Below, one piece after another: positions 42,860-52,737 of a stretch of DNA of 64,000 nucleotides. Both the position numbers and the translations under genes were made by a program. Origin of the DNA: Flavobacteriales bacterium (lineage in GTDB: Bacteria; Bacteroidota; Bacteroidia; Flavobacteriales_F; PHOS-HE28); the NCBI GenBank assembly GCA_020635715.1, contig JACJZG010000014.1, positions 1-64,000 on the forward strand. The letters run 5' to 3'. A model generated the notes under the pieces. That model did no database searches, was not told where the DNA came from, and saw only the letters and a program-made list of their open reading frames with translations. Each line of letters starts with the position of its first letter. Within the stretch, counting starts at the first letter, position 1.

Positions 42860-45800
42860 TCACCGCCCGATCCGATCCGTCGGCTTGGCCTCTGTTCGCA
42901 CCGCCTTCACACGTGCGGCCACAGCATCGTGTACCACCTCCTGGATCTTCGTACGGATGCCCATCGATGCAAGCTTGTTGGTGGTGGCGTTCGGGTACAC
43001 CCGGTTGCTCAGGAAGACATAGACCACGTGCTGATCCGGGTCCACCCAGGCCATGGTGCCGGTGAAACCGGTATGGCCGAAGCTCGCATAGCTCACACAC
43101 TCGCACGTGGGTCCTCCCTTCCCACGCACCGGCCTGTCCCAGCCAAGACCGCGGCGATTGCCCGTTCCGCTCGGCGAGCAGAACTGGCACTTGGTGAACT
43201 CCTTCACCACGTTCTCGCTGAGGTAGCGGCGCCCGCCGTAAGTGCCTCCGTTGGCGAGCATCTGCATCACCATGCCCAGGTCATTCGCATTGCTGAAGAG
43301 CCCGGCATGACCCGCCACACCACCCTTCATCGCGGCACCGGGGTCGTGCACATCACCCTGGATCTGCCGCATCCGGAAGGTCAGATCGTACTCGGTCGGG
43401 GCGATGCGGCCCAAGGGAAACCGTTCCCAAGGCTTGTATCCGATGGTGTTCGCGCCCATCGGTCGGTAGAAGGTGGTGCTCACATAACGATCAAGCGACA
43501 TGCCCGTGATCCGTTCGATCACCTCCTGCAACAGGTAGTAACCCATGTCGCTGTACACATACTCCCCCTTCCTGTCGAGCGGTGTGTTCACCACCCAGGT
43601 GAACATGCTGTCCTTATAGGCTTGCGGGATGTAGAGCTTGTTCGCCACGCGCACCGTGTACTTCTCCGTGGCGGTATCGGAGACGAGTTCACTACGCAGT
43701 TTGCCGTCCTTCAGTAACTTGGTGTAGAAGGGAACGAAGGCCTTGAGCCCGGCCTGGTGTGTGAGGATGTCGCGGAAGTCCATGCGGGCATGGGCGCTGC
43801 TCATATCCTCCAGTTCGGGCAGGTAGTGGCCCAAGGGCTTGTCCAGGTCCAATTTGCCGTCGTCCACCAGATGCATGAGCGCGATGGTGGTGCTCGCCAC
43901 CTTGGTGATGCTCGCGAGGTCATAGATGTCATCCGGCCGCACCTTGCGCTTCTTCTCGTAGGTGGTGTGGCCATAGGCCTGGTTGAAGACCACCTGACCA
44001 TCCACGGCAACGAAGACCTCGCAACCGGGATAGGCCTGGGCGTCGATCCCCTGCTTCACCACCGCGTCGATGCCGCGCAGGTCGGCACTGCTGATACCGA
44101 GCGCCTCGGGCAGCGTGTAGGCCATGCGGCCGTTAGGCTTGAAGGTGCGTCCATCGCCGCATTTGTAGAAGGAGGAAGCGGTGATCGGCAATTTGCCATC
44201 CACCCCGATCGCGCCGAAGATGGCCTGCGCCATGAGGTCCTGCGTCTCCTCGGTCTCCTCGTAGCCCACCATCACGGAGCTCATCAACTGCGCACCGTAC
44301 GCTTTGGAGAGGCGGTAGGGATTGGCGAAGAGCGCGAAGATCGTGGGCCTGCGACCCGCCACCTCGCGCACGATGTCCAGCGCCGTTTCGGGCACACCGA
44401 AGTCCTTGTTCACCCGCCAGGTGGTGTTGTGTACCGAGACGATCACGCGGTCGTAGGCCTCCAGCTTGCGGAGCAAGGCTTCAAGACTGTCGCGTTTCAA
44501 CGACTTGTCGCAGCGGAACAGGACCACCGGCGCATAGCGCTGCAAGCTCGTCTGGAAGGGATTCCCCACGGTATCGCCGATCACCAACGAGGCGATCTTC
44601 AGGGTATCCAGACGACCGACGGGAATGGCCTTGTGGTGGTCGTTGAGCGCGGTAATGGCTCCGGCGTAGAGGTTGCGACGCAGGAGCTTGCCACGCATGG
44701 TGTTGAGGTCGGCGTAGAGGTCCTTGGTCTCCACGCGCTTCAACTTCGCGAGGCCCGCCCACTCCTTCGCACGCAGCACCTTCAGGCATTTGTGGTCGAT
44801 CATGGCGCGGTCCACGGTACCACTGTCCACCGCCTGCTTGATGCGTTCGATCGCCTTCACCGGATCCTGCGGGAAGAGCATCACGTCGTTGCCCGCCAAC
44901 AGGGCACGCAGCTCGATCTCGCCGGGCTTGTCGGCCTTGGCTACGCCCTTCATGTTGAGCGCATCGGTGAAGACCAGGCCGCGGAAGCCGAGCTCCTTCT
45001 CCAACAGGTCGTTCACGATCGGTTTGCTCAGAGTACTGGGCTGTCCCTTGGTGCTGTCGAGTGCCGGCACCTCGAGGTGCGCCACCATCATGGCCGCAAT
45101 GCCCTCCTCCACGATGCGTTGAAAGGGATAGAGTTCCAGGGAATCTAGGCGGGTGCGGCTGTGCGCGATCAGCGGCAGGCCGAAGTGCGAATCCGTGTCG
45201 GTATCGCCATGACCGGGGAAGTGTTTCGCCGTGGCGATCACCCCACCGTTCTGCAGGCCGCGCATGTAGGCGATGCCCTTGCGCGCCACGAGCTCGCGGT
45301 CCTCCCCGAAGCTGCGGTCGTTGATCACCGGGTTCGCGGGGTTGTTGTTCACATCGAGCACCGGGCTGAAGCTCACGTGCACACCCAGGCGCTGCATCTC
45401 GCGCGCGATCTCCAGGCCCATCTCCTCGATCAACGAATCGTTCTGCAAGGCACCAAGGGTCATCTGGCGCGGGAAGCGGATGGTGCTGTCCAGGCGCATG
45501 GCCAGCCCCCATTCCAGGTCCATCCCGATCATCAGGGGCGTCTTCGCGGCGGCTTGGAAGCGGTTGGTGAGCTTGGCCTGACGTGCCGGACCACCTTTGA
45601 AGAAGATGATGCCGCCGATGTTGCGTTGACGGATGAGGTCCTCGATGCCCTGTTCGTGCTTGGCGTCGCGGTCGCTGTACGCCGCCACCATCATCAGCTG
45701 GGCGATGCGCTGGTCCAGATCGAGGGTACTGAAGACCGAATCGGCCCAGGGTGTGGCCGTATCCAGGAAGGGCGGCGGAGTGCCTGACTCACTGCGGCGG

Positions 45801-45871
45801 AGTGACTGCGCGCTGCCCAAGCTGAGGGTGGCACCGAGCAGCAGGACGATGAAGGGGAACCTGCGGATCAT
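42860..45871 (-). CDS. GH3 beta-N-acetylhexosaminidase fused to class C beta-lactamase-like domain
   Basis: 1003 residues with signal peptide. The N-terminal part (40-400) is glycoside hydrolase family 3: KHFPGHGDTDTDSH (215-228) is the NagZ hallmark and the Asp of LVFTDALNM (D303) is the nucleophile. The GH3 C-terminal portion extends to about 610. The C-terminal part (about 620-980) is a serine beta-lactamase/D-alanyl esterase-like domain with ASITKVAS (SxxK), YSDMGYYLL and GHTGFTG. It likely acts on peptidoglycan in the periplasm. This fusion is known in Bacteroidota. No regulatory site was seen. Confidence 0.92.
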   Translation of the reverse strand: MIRRFPFIVLLLGATLSLGSAQSLRRSESGTPPPFLDTATPWADSVFSTLDLDQRIAQLMMVAAYSDRDAKHEQGIEDLIRQRNIGGIIFFKGGPARQAKLTNRFQAAAKTPLMIGMDLEWGLAMRLDSTIRFPRQMTLGALQNDSLIEEMGLEIAREMQRLGVHVSFSPVLDVNNNPANPVINDRSFGEDRELVARKGIAYMRGLQNGGVIATAKHFPGHGDTDTDSHFGLPLIAHSRTRLDSLELYPFQRIVEEGIAAMMVAHLEVPALDSTKGQPSTLSKPIVNDLLEKELGFRGLVFTDALNMKGVAKADKPGEIELRALLAGNDVMLFPQDPVKAIERIKQAVDSGTVDRAMIDHKCLKVLRAKEWAGLAKLKRVETKDLYADLNTMRGKLLRRNLYAGAITALNDHHKAIPVGRLDTLKIASLVIGDTVGNPFQTSLQRYAPVVLFRCDKSLKRDSLEALLRKLEAYDRVIVSVHNTTWRVNKDFGVPETALDIVREVAGRRPTIFALFANPYRLSKAYGAQLMSSVMVGYEETEETQDLMAQAIFGAIGVDGKLPITASSFYKCGDGRTFKPNGRMAYTLPEALGISSADLRGIDAVVKQGIDAQAYPGCEVFVAVDGQVVFNQAYGHTTYEKKRKVRPDDIYDLASITKVASTTIALMHLVDDGKLDLDKPLGHYLPELEDMSSAHARMDFRDILTHQAGLKAFVPFYTKLLKDGKLRSELVSDTATEKYTVRVANKLYIPQAYKDSMFTWVVNTPLDRKGEYVYSDMGYYLLQEVIERITGMSLDRYVSTTFYRPMGANTIGYKPWERFPLGRIAPTEYDLTFRMRQIQGDVHDPGAAMKGGVAGHAGLFSNANDLGMVMQMLANGGTYGGRRYLSENVVKEFTKCQFCSPSGTGNRRGLGWDRPVRGKGGPTCECVSYASFGHTGFTGTMAWVDPDQHVVYVFLSNRVYPNATTNKLASMGIRTKIQEVVHDAVAARVKAVRTEAKPTDRIGR

Positions 45872-46166
45872 AGGATGCTGCGAAACTATCCCCGTGCCAA
45901 GCCTGCATCCTGCCGGGGAATGAGGCAGTTGTGAACAGGCGGATCGTAGCTAAAGGGAGAACGGTGGTCACCAGCTTGGTATTTGCGGCTGTTGAAAGAT
46001 GCCCGATCGACCGATCCGGGATTCCTTCTCGAGGTTCACCCCTGCACCACCGCTCGCGGATGCATGGCCAGGCCGAACAACTCCAACCAACAACTGGACC
46101 TCAGGCCCACCACCACCTCATCTTGTAGGGGGCCAAGTGGCTCATGGGTGATAATTTGGTGGTGGA
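45872..46166. other. Divergent intergenic region, no gene
   Basis: 295 bases between the GH3 gene (minus) and the next T9SS cargo (plus). No repeat or RNA is recognised. Confidence 0.35.
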
Positions 46167-47750
46167 ATGAGACCAATGTTGGCCCTTCGCTGGGCCTTCC
46201 CGCTCACAGCGTTTTTCATTGAAGCCCTGGCATTCGGCCAGGGCTTCAATGCGCGCTACGATGCCTTTGACTGGGGCTTCCCTCAAAGTGCTGTCGGCAT
46301 TGAATTGACCAGCGCAGGGTATGCAGTGATCTCAACAAGTAGTGATTGTGATAGTATATCACCGACCGAGTGCTTCTTTCATGCATCCGTTCTTTTCACA
46401 TTCCTCAATGGCGATGGCACACGGGTGGATGAACGTCGAAGTTGGAGAGACAACCACAGTTCGATCGCCGGCTGGGCGAACTGCTGCGACACCATCCCCG
46501 GCGGTGGCTACATCGTGGGCGGCGCCAGCGAAGCCATCGATGGCAGCGATGAGGTCTACCTCATGCGCTTCGATGCCAACGGCGATACGCTCTGGACACG
46601 CGTGTTCGGCGACCCTACCCTGTACCGCTTCTGGATCGGGCAGCAAGTGAAATGTGCTCCAAACGGGGATTTCCTTGTGGTCGGTTTCACGGATCAGAAT
46701 GGTCCCTTCAACGCATTCGTCCTACGTACGGATGATCAAGGAAATGAGCTTTGGCGACGGATCTACGCATATAGTCCTTCCAGTGAAGGTGGTATCGGTT
46801 CCATTGCCTTAGCTGATGGTGGTGACCTTTTTACAGGAGGCACCCGCTCCAACACACCGGGTAACGCCGACCGGTGGGTACAGCGGCTGAGGTTCAATGG
46901 TGATGTTCGATGGCAAGTGAGTTGGGGTGGTGACTGGTCTGAAGGGTCTACTCAGGTCGCCACATTGGCGGATGGGAACATTTTCGTGTGTAGCGGGAAG
47001 GGTTATGCGGCCCAGTTCTCAGAAAATCGTCCCTACCTGGCCAAGCTCGACTCAACTGATGGCTCGATCATCTGGGAAAAAGAATACGGCCCAGCAGCCA
47101 CCTCCACCTTGTTCTTTGCCGGCAAGGAAACCCCCAACGGCGACCTCATCGCCTGCGGCGTCACTTACGCCGAACAAGGGCAGAAGGGCCTGCTCCTGCG
47201 CACCAACAGTCAGGGCGACAGCCTCTGGATGCGCAGCTACTACTACCAGGACGAAGTGATCAGCAATGGGCAAGGCCGCTTCTACGATGTGCTGCCCACC
47301 CCCGATGGTGGCTTCATCGCCGCTGGTGCCGTGTACAACCCGGTGCAAGCCCCCAACCCGCCCGGCTATAGCCAGGATACCTGGGTGGTGAAGGTGGATG
47401 CCGATGGCTGCATCGTGCCCGGCTGCAACGGTGTGGGCATTACCGAGCAAGCCACCAATTTGCTCGGCGCGCTCACCATCTTCCCCAACCCCGCGGCGCA
47501 AGGAGGTTCGGTAACCGTGCAATTGGATCTACCACCCAGCGTGGACAGCTCTCCCTTGCAATACACCGTGGTCAGCGCAGATGGCCGGGTGGTACTACAA
47601 GAGCAACTACCCAGCGGCATTTCCCCCTCTCCTTCGGAGAAGGTCGGTGTGAGGGCGTTCTCACTTTCTCACCTGAGCTCCGGCCTCTACCACGTCCATA
47701 TCTCCAGCGGCAACACCTGGCTTACGGGCGGTAAGCTCATCGTGGAGTAG
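46167..47750 (+). CDS. T9SS-secreted propeller-like protein
   Basis: 527 residues with signal peptide (MRPMLALRWAFPLTAFFIEALAFG). Many blades of the type LYLMRFDANGDTLWTRVFG, AFVLRTDDQGNELWRRIYA, WVQRLRFNGDVRWQVSWGG, i.e. a delta-60-like/beta-propeller repeat. Terminates in a type IX sorting domain (LTIFPNPAAQGGSVTV ... LSSGLYHVHISSGN). Confidence 0.9.
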   Translation: MRPMLALRWAFPLTAFFIEALAFGQGFNARYDAFDWGFPQSAVGIELTSAGYAVISTSSDCDSISPTECFFHASVLFTFLNGDGTRVDERRSWRDNHSSIAGWANCCDTIPGGGYIVGGASEAIDGSDEVYLMRFDANGDTLWTRVFGDPTLYRFWIGQQVKCAPNGDFLVVGFTDQNGPFNAFVLRTDDQGNELWRRIYAYSPSSEGGIGSIALADGGDLFTGGTRSNTPGNADRWVQRLRFNGDVRWQVSWGGDWSEGSTQVATLADGNIFVCSGKGYAAQFSENRPYLAKLDSTDGSIIWEKEYGPAATSTLFFAGKETPNGDLIACGVTYAEQGQKGLLLRTNSQGDSLWMRSYYYQDEVISNGQGRFYDVLPTPDGGFIAAGAVYNPVQAPNPPGYSQDTWVVKVDADGCIVPGCNGVGITEQATNLLGALTIFPNPAAQGGSVTVQLDLPPSVDSSPLQYTVVSADGRVVLQEQLPSGISPSPSEKVGVRAFSLSHLSSGLYHVHISSGNTWLTGGKLIVE

Positions 47751-47909
47751 CTCGGCAACAAGGAGCGGGGAAAGTTGACAGCGCTTTCGGGATCCGGTTC
47801 ACCGCCCTCACCGACCCCTTTCCCCCATCCGTCGAAACAGGGCGGTCCTGGCCGCAACATCCCATGATCGGGTCCGTACCGCTACCTCGGAACCACGAAC
47901 CCCGAACCC

Positions 47910-48416
47910 ATGGAACAGCTACGAACCCTACTGGCCCCGATCGGCATCATCGCCCTGCTGGCCAACCCGGCCCATGCCCTGCCCCCACCAGCCAACGCCT
48001 CCAATGCCACCGTGCAGTTGACCGGCTGGCTGCACGTGGATGACCTGGAGATGCGCGATGTGACGCTTGTGGTGGCGGTGAACGGCGCCCGGAGCACCGC
48101 ACACATCAGCAACAGCGGTCGTTTCGACATCGACCTGCCGGCGGAGAGCGCGGTGCTCCTGCGCTTCGAGAAGCCGGGTCACGTGCCCAAAGAGGTCACC
48201 GTGGATACGCGCAACGTGCAGGACGGCGACTTCAGCAAGCAGCACAAACGCCATGTGAAGCTGGCCGTGATCATGGAGCAGGAGCGCTTCATGGGTGGTT
48301 TGGCCTTCGCAGGACCCGTGGGCCGCATCGGCTTTGAGCCCGGTGGTGGTTGTGTGGCGGTGGAACACACGCGAAGGACCGAACCGGCCAAGCGGCGCGA
48401 GATCCTGGAGTTCTGA
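47910..48416 (+). CDS. Hypothetical secreted protein
   Basis: 168 residues with signal peptide (MEQLRTLLAPIGIIALLANPAHA). Segment VQLTGWLHVDDLEMRDVTLVVAVNG ... GRFDIDLPAESAVLLRFEKPGHVPK resembles a carboxypeptidase-regulatory-like sandwich; the rest has no match. Function unknown. Confidence 0.65.
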   Translation: MEQLRTLLAPIGIIALLANPAHALPPPANASNATVQLTGWLHVDDLEMRDVTLVVAVNGARSTAHISNSGRFDIDLPAESAVLLRFEKPGHVPKEVTVDTRNVQDGDFSKQHKRHVKLAVIMEQERFMGGLAFAGPVGRIGFEPGGGCVAVEHTRRTEPAKRREILEF

Positions 48417-48461
48417 TCCTTGAATGATCCGAACTGGGAGCCTCCGGTAACGGGGGCTCTC

Positions 48462-48761
48462 CTATTTCCGCATGGTGATAGGGTCTCGCCGCGAGTCGAA
48501 GATGTCAACGACCACCACCAGTTCCCCATCAATACGGTAGATGACCTTGAAATGACCGACGATCAGCCGACGGTGTCCAAGTCCGAGGCTGGCAAGGTCA
48601 GGTTCCGGTTGCCCAAGGCCCGGATACCTAGCCAGGAGGCTGATATGATCGAAGACCCTGTCGATGATCCGATCACGGACCAGATCGCCTGCATCCGGAT
48701 ACACCAGTTCCAAGGTCCGCCGCATCCGCTCAAGCGCCTGCGGCAGCACCACGACCTTCAC
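48462..48761 (-). CDS. RelE/ParE-type toxin
   Basis: 99 residues with pattern VVVLPQALERMRRTLELV ... VFDHISLLARYPGLGQPEP ... RLIVGHFKVIYRIDGELVVVVDIFDSRRDP, typical of ParE/RelE toxins. It follows its antitoxin, with the start codon overlapping the antitoxin stop (ATGA, 48758-48761). It is antisense to its surroundings. Confidence 0.88.
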   Translation of the reverse strand: MKVVVLPQALERMRRTLELVYPDAGDLVRDRIIDRVFDHISLLARYPGLGQPEPDLASLGLGHRRLIVGHFKVIYRIDGELVVVVDIFDSRRDPITMRK

Positions 48762-48982
48762 CGCCTGCTCCTTTTAAGGACTTCCCGCGCTACATCGATC
48801 GGGATGGCCTCACCCCGGGTATACTCTTCCTCGGCCGCCAGAACATGCACGACCAATTCGTGGTCCGCTGGCCACGCCGAGGGATGCTGTTCAAGCATCC
48901 GCAGGATGGACTCCAACTTGGCCCGATCGACCTCATCGGCCAACCGGGAAGCGATGTGCGCTTTGAGCTTCACCAGATCCAT
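48758..48982 (-). CDS. Antitoxin of RelE/ParE pair
   Basis: 74 residues from ATG 48982 (MDLVKLKAHIASRLADEVDRAKLESILRMLEQHPSAW), ending in VAREVLKRSRR. Helical, acidic/basic, as in antitoxins that wrap their toxin. An upstream frame extends to 49024 but the inner start is more plausible. Confidence 0.75.
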   Translation of the reverse strand: MDLVKLKAHIASRLADEVDRAKLESILRMLEQHPSAWPADHELVVHVLAAEEEYTRGEAIPIDVAREVLKRSRR

Positions 48983-49094
48983 GGTCGTAAAGATAGGATC
49001 GGAAAAGCGCCGTTTGGAAGCCACTACCTTAGCGGGCTGTGGTGGGTTGGCCTGGTCAGGCAGCCACTCCTTATATCACGAGAACGCCCCATCC

Positions 49095-50918
49095 ATGGCT
49101 GACCTCATCCGGCTCCTCCCCGACCACGTGGCGAACCAGATCGCCGCCGGTGAAGTGGTGCAGCGGCCAGCCAGTGTGGTGAAGGAGTTGTTGGAGAACA
49201 GCGTGGATGCCGGAGCGAGCCGCATCCTCCTGGTGATCAAGGATGCCGGCCGCACCTTGGTACAGGTCACGGATGACGGCAAGGGCATGAGCCCGATCGA
49301 TGCCCGCGCGTGTTTCGAACGCCATGCCACGAGCAAGATCCGCGAGGCGGACGACCTGAGCAGCCTGCGTACCAAAGGCTTTCGTGGCGAGGCCCTCGCC
49401 AGCATCGCGGCCATCGCCCAGGTGGAGCTATCGACCCGTGAGAAGGACAACGAGATCGGCACGCGCGTCCTGATGGAGGGCAGCCGGGTACGTGCGCAGG
49501 AGATGGTGGCCACCGCCGCAGGTTCAACCGTGGCCGTGCGCAACCTCTTCTACAACGTACCCGCGCGGCGCCAGTTCCTGAAGAGCGATGGCGTGGAGAT
49601 GAAGCACGTGCTGGACGAATTCCACCGCGTGGCCCTGGCGCATCCGAGCATCGCTTTCCAACTGGTGAACAATGACCAAGAGGAGTACAACATGCCTGTT
49701 GGCAACGAGCGCCAGCGCATCGTCCACCTCTTCGGCCGCAAGTACGATGAGCGGCTCGTGCCCGTGGAGGAGCACACCGACTTCGTGAGCGTGACCGGTT
49801 TCGTGGGCAAGCCCGAGTTCGCGAAGCGTTCGCGTGGCGAGCAGTACTTCTTCGTGAACGACCGCTTCATCCGCAGCAACTACCTGGAGCATGCGGTGCG
49901 CAAGGCCTACGACGAACTGGTCTCACGCGAGAACTTCCCGTCGTGGTTCCTCTTCATCAGCATCGACCCGGCGGAGATCGACATCAACATCCACCCGACC
50001 AAGACGGAGATCAAGTTCCGCGATGACCGGGCGGTGTATGCGGTGGTGCATGCGGCGGTGCGCAGGGCACTGGGCCGCTTCAACATCGTCCCCAGCCTCG
50101 ACTTCGAGCCGGAACCCGCGATCCTCGCCGCCTTCTCAAGCGAGCGTCCCTCCGCAGCCCCTCCGCGTGAACCGGTACCGGCTTGGCGTCCACAGGACCT
50201 CGGCGCCTTCTCGGCACCGCCCAAGCCCAATGTAGCCGGATGGCAGCAGCTCTTCCACCTGGAACAGCCACAAGTCGCGGTGGGTATCGAAGTCGATGTA
50301 CCGGAGGAGGTGCAACGCGTGATCCCCTGGCGCGAGCATGAGGGAACGCCCGGCGAGCGCCCGGTCTTCCAGCTGCACGGCACCTACATCATCGCACAGT
50401 TGCGCAGCGGATTCATGGTGGTGGACCAGCAGCGGGCGCACGAGCGCATCCTCTTCGAGCGCAATATGAAGTTGATGGAGCATGGTGCCGGGGTGAGCCA
50501 GGCGGAGCTCTTCCCCCGACACATCGAACTGAGCGCCGCGGACCTGGCCCTGGTGCAGGATGTCCTGCCCGAACTGCGCAGCATGGGCTTCGACCTCGAG
50601 CATTTCGGCGGTCGTACCATGCAGGTGAACGGCATGCCGGCTGAAGCGGCCGACGAGGATCCTACGCGTCTCCTGGAGGATCTGCTGGAGCAGCTGAAGC
50701 ATGAACGCGGCACCTTGCGCAACGAACGCCATGCCTTGCTGGCGCGTGGCATGGCGCGGAGCATGGCGATACGGCCCGGACGTGTGTTGACCACCGAGGA
50801 GATGCATGATCTGATCGATCGGCTCTTCGCCTGTGAGATGCCCTACCATACGCCGGGCGGGAAACCCACGTTGATCACCTACGGGCTGGACGACCTGAAC
50901 GCACGGTTCGAGCGTTAG
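49095..50918 (+). CDS. mutL: DNA mismatch repair protein MutL
   Basis: 607 residues. N-terminal GHKL ATPase domain: IAAGEVVQRPASVVKELLENS, DAGASRI, DDGKGM, RGEALASIAAIA. The C-terminal domain contains DQQRAHERILFE where endonuclease MutL has DQHAxxxE; the H is Q and A is R, yet the Bacteroidota family usually shows Q there. CEMPYHTPGGKP may be part of the metal site. It coordinates MutS and repair proteins. Start ATG 49095 is chosen by conservation (MADLIRLLPDHVANQIAAGE). Confidence 0.95.
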   Translation: MADLIRLLPDHVANQIAAGEVVQRPASVVKELLENSVDAGASRILLVIKDAGRTLVQVTDDGKGMSPIDARACFERHATSKIREADDLSSLRTKGFRGEALASIAAIAQVELSTREKDNEIGTRVLMEGSRVRAQEMVATAAGSTVAVRNLFYNVPARRQFLKSDGVEMKHVLDEFHRVALAHPSIAFQLVNNDQEEYNMPVGNERQRIVHLFGRKYDERLVPVEEHTDFVSVTGFVGKPEFAKRSRGEQYFFVNDRFIRSNYLEHAVRKAYDELVSRENFPSWFLFISIDPAEIDINIHPTKTEIKFRDDRAVYAVVHAAVRRALGRFNIVPSLDFEPEPAILAAFSSERPSAAPPREPVPAWRPQDLGAFSAPPKPNVAGWQQLFHLEQPQVAVGIEVDVPEEVQRVIPWREHEGTPGERPVFQLHGTYIIAQLRSGFMVVDQQRAHERILFERNMKLMEHGAGVSQAELFPRHIELSAADLALVQDVLPELRSMGFDLEHFGGRTMQVNGMPAEAADEDPTRLLEDLLEQLKHERGTLRNERHALLARGMARSMAIRPGRVLTTEEMHDLIDRLFACEMPYHTPGGKPTLITYGLDDLNARFER

Positions 50919-50932
50919 TCCGTACGGCAGGC

Positions 50933-52717
50933 ATGCAGACAACGATACGCTGGCTATTTCCCTTCCTCCTTCTCGGGCAGGCCCACGCCCAGGAACTGGT
51001 GGTGAACGGAGGTTTCGAGGTGCATCAACGATGTCCGGAGCGCTTCGACAAGCGCCCCATGCGTGGCGTGGAGGCCCTACGGACCATCGGCGGCATGCCC
51101 GGCTACTTCCATGCATGCAGTGCGGTGATGGGCACACCTGCGAACTGGGCCGGTGTGCAGGCTCCCTACGAGGGAGAAGCCTATGCAGGGATCGTCCTTA
51201 CGGCACATGGTGGTGGCGAATGTGCCGTGCGTGAATTCGTGCAATTGGAGCTGACGGAACCCTTGAAGAACGGCGGGAAATATCGACTCTCGTTCATGGT
51301 GAGCCTGGCCGATCGCTCGGGCTACATGACCGACCGCATCGGTGCCAGCTTTAGCGCGAAGGACCGCAGCAGGGAGAAGGGCCTGTCGAGCGCCTTCGGC
51401 CGGCCGGACGTGGACAACCCATTGAACCGCTTCATCGCGGACAGCTCCGGTTGGATGCTGGTGGAAGGTGTGTTCAATGCCCGCGGTGGCGAGCGGTACG
51501 TGCAGATCGGCAACTTCCAGCTCTGCGACCGCACGAGCCGGAAAGCGGTAACCGCCAACCGGGGTGATGGGCTGATGCACAACATGAAGCGCAAGGGTGA
51601 GGCCGACCTCGACCCGGACAAGGCGCGGGGCATGCGACGGAAGCTGTTGGCCACGCAGGCATACGTGTACCTCGATGCGGTCTCCCTGATGCCGATCGGC
51701 GCGAACGAGGATGTCAACACACTGAGCCAGGCGATCGCCTGCCCACTCGACCCGGGTCGTCCGGCTGACGCGATCGACCTCGTACCCGATCCCGGCTTCG
51801 ACCGCACGATCCCGGCACATCGTTCCTCCTGGAGGAATGCGAGCGGTGGCACGCCGGACTTCGAAGAAGGTCGCACCGGCATCTACCTCTACTCGGCCGT
51901 GAACACCGATCACCGCGAATACATCCAGACGCCCTTGAAGGAACGGCTCGACCCCTGTGGCCAGTACGACGCTCGGTTGCGCGTGCTGCGCAATTCGACC
52001 TACGCCTATGCTGTGGACCGGATCGGTGTCGCGTTGACCGAGGACTTCGAGAACGACCGCCGTCGCGGCCTCCTCTCCTTCCCACTCCTGTGGGAAATGG
52101 GACATGCGGGTGTGATGGATGACACCGGACAGTGGACCACCCTCTGCGGCCAGTTCGAAGGTGGCGGTTGTGCCGATCGCTTGCTCGTGGGCAACTTCAG
52201 CAGTGATGACAGTACCATCATCGTCCAGCACGATCCATCGGATGGGCCTTTCGCCTACTACTTCGTGGATGATATCTCGTTGTGGCGCACCGGCACGATC
52301 GATGGATGCACCACCCCTTGTCCGGAGGCGTTGGTCGTGGCCACGAACACCGTGGACACACTTCCGGAGACACCACGGTGGCCCATGGACCTGCATTTCG
52401 ACGTGAACGACCATGTACCCGGCGATGACCTGATGCCCGCCGCGGAGGACCTGTTCCAGTTGCTGGCCGCGCACCCCGAGGTGCAGGTGAGGATCGAGGG
52501 CCATACCGATGATACGGGCAACAGCTATGCGAACCTGAAGCTCGCGGAACGTCGCGCAGCGGCGGTACGGGATGAACTCGTCCAATTGGGCCTGCCGCGG
52601 AAACAGCTGATCGTGGTGGCGCTTGGCAGTACCGAGCCGGTTGATACCAACAGCACGGAGGAGGGTCGCGCACGGAACCGGCGCGTGCGCATCGTTGTGC
52701 AGGGCCTCGGGGAATAG
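50933..52717 (+). CDS. OmpA-family outer-membrane protein
   Basis: 594 residues with signal peptide (MQTTIRWLFPFLLLGQAHAQ). Two galactose-binding-like or lectin-like repeats (residues 20-300 and 300-480) precede a C-terminal OmpA peptidoglycan-binding domain: LHFDVNDHVPGDDL, IEGHTDDTGNSYANLKLAERRAAAVRDELVQLG. It anchors the outer membrane to peptidoglycan. Confidence 0.88.
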   Translation: MQTTIRWLFPFLLLGQAHAQELVVNGGFEVHQRCPERFDKRPMRGVEALRTIGGMPGYFHACSAVMGTPANWAGVQAPYEGEAYAGIVLTAHGGGECAVREFVQLELTEPLKNGGKYRLSFMVSLADRSGYMTDRIGASFSAKDRSREKGLSSAFGRPDVDNPLNRFIADSSGWMLVEGVFNARGGERYVQIGNFQLCDRTSRKAVTANRGDGLMHNMKRKGEADLDPDKARGMRRKLLATQAYVYLDAVSLMPIGANEDVNTLSQAIACPLDPGRPADAIDLVPDPGFDRTIPAHRSSWRNASGGTPDFEEGRTGIYLYSAVNTDHREYIQTPLKERLDPCGQYDARLRVLRNSTYAYAVDRIGVALTEDFENDRRRGLLSFPLLWEMGHAGVMDDTGQWTTLCGQFEGGGCADRLLVGNFSSDDSTIIVQHDPSDGPFAYYFVDDISLWRTGTIDGCTTPCPEALVVATNTVDTLPETPRWPMDLHFDVNDHVPGDDLMPAAEDLFQLLAAHPEVQVRIEGHTDDTGNSYANLKLAERRAAAVRDELVQLGLPRKQLIVVALGSTEPVDTNSTEEGRARNRRVRIVVQGLGE

Positions 52718-52723
52718 CCGTCT

Positions 52724-52731
52724 TACTTTCG
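52724..52731 (+). promoter_or_regulatory. -7 promoter box (TACTTTCG) of first rhomboid
   Basis: TAnnTTCG sequence 6 bases before ATG 52738. Confidence 0.45.
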
Positions 52732-52737
52732 CCCGCG

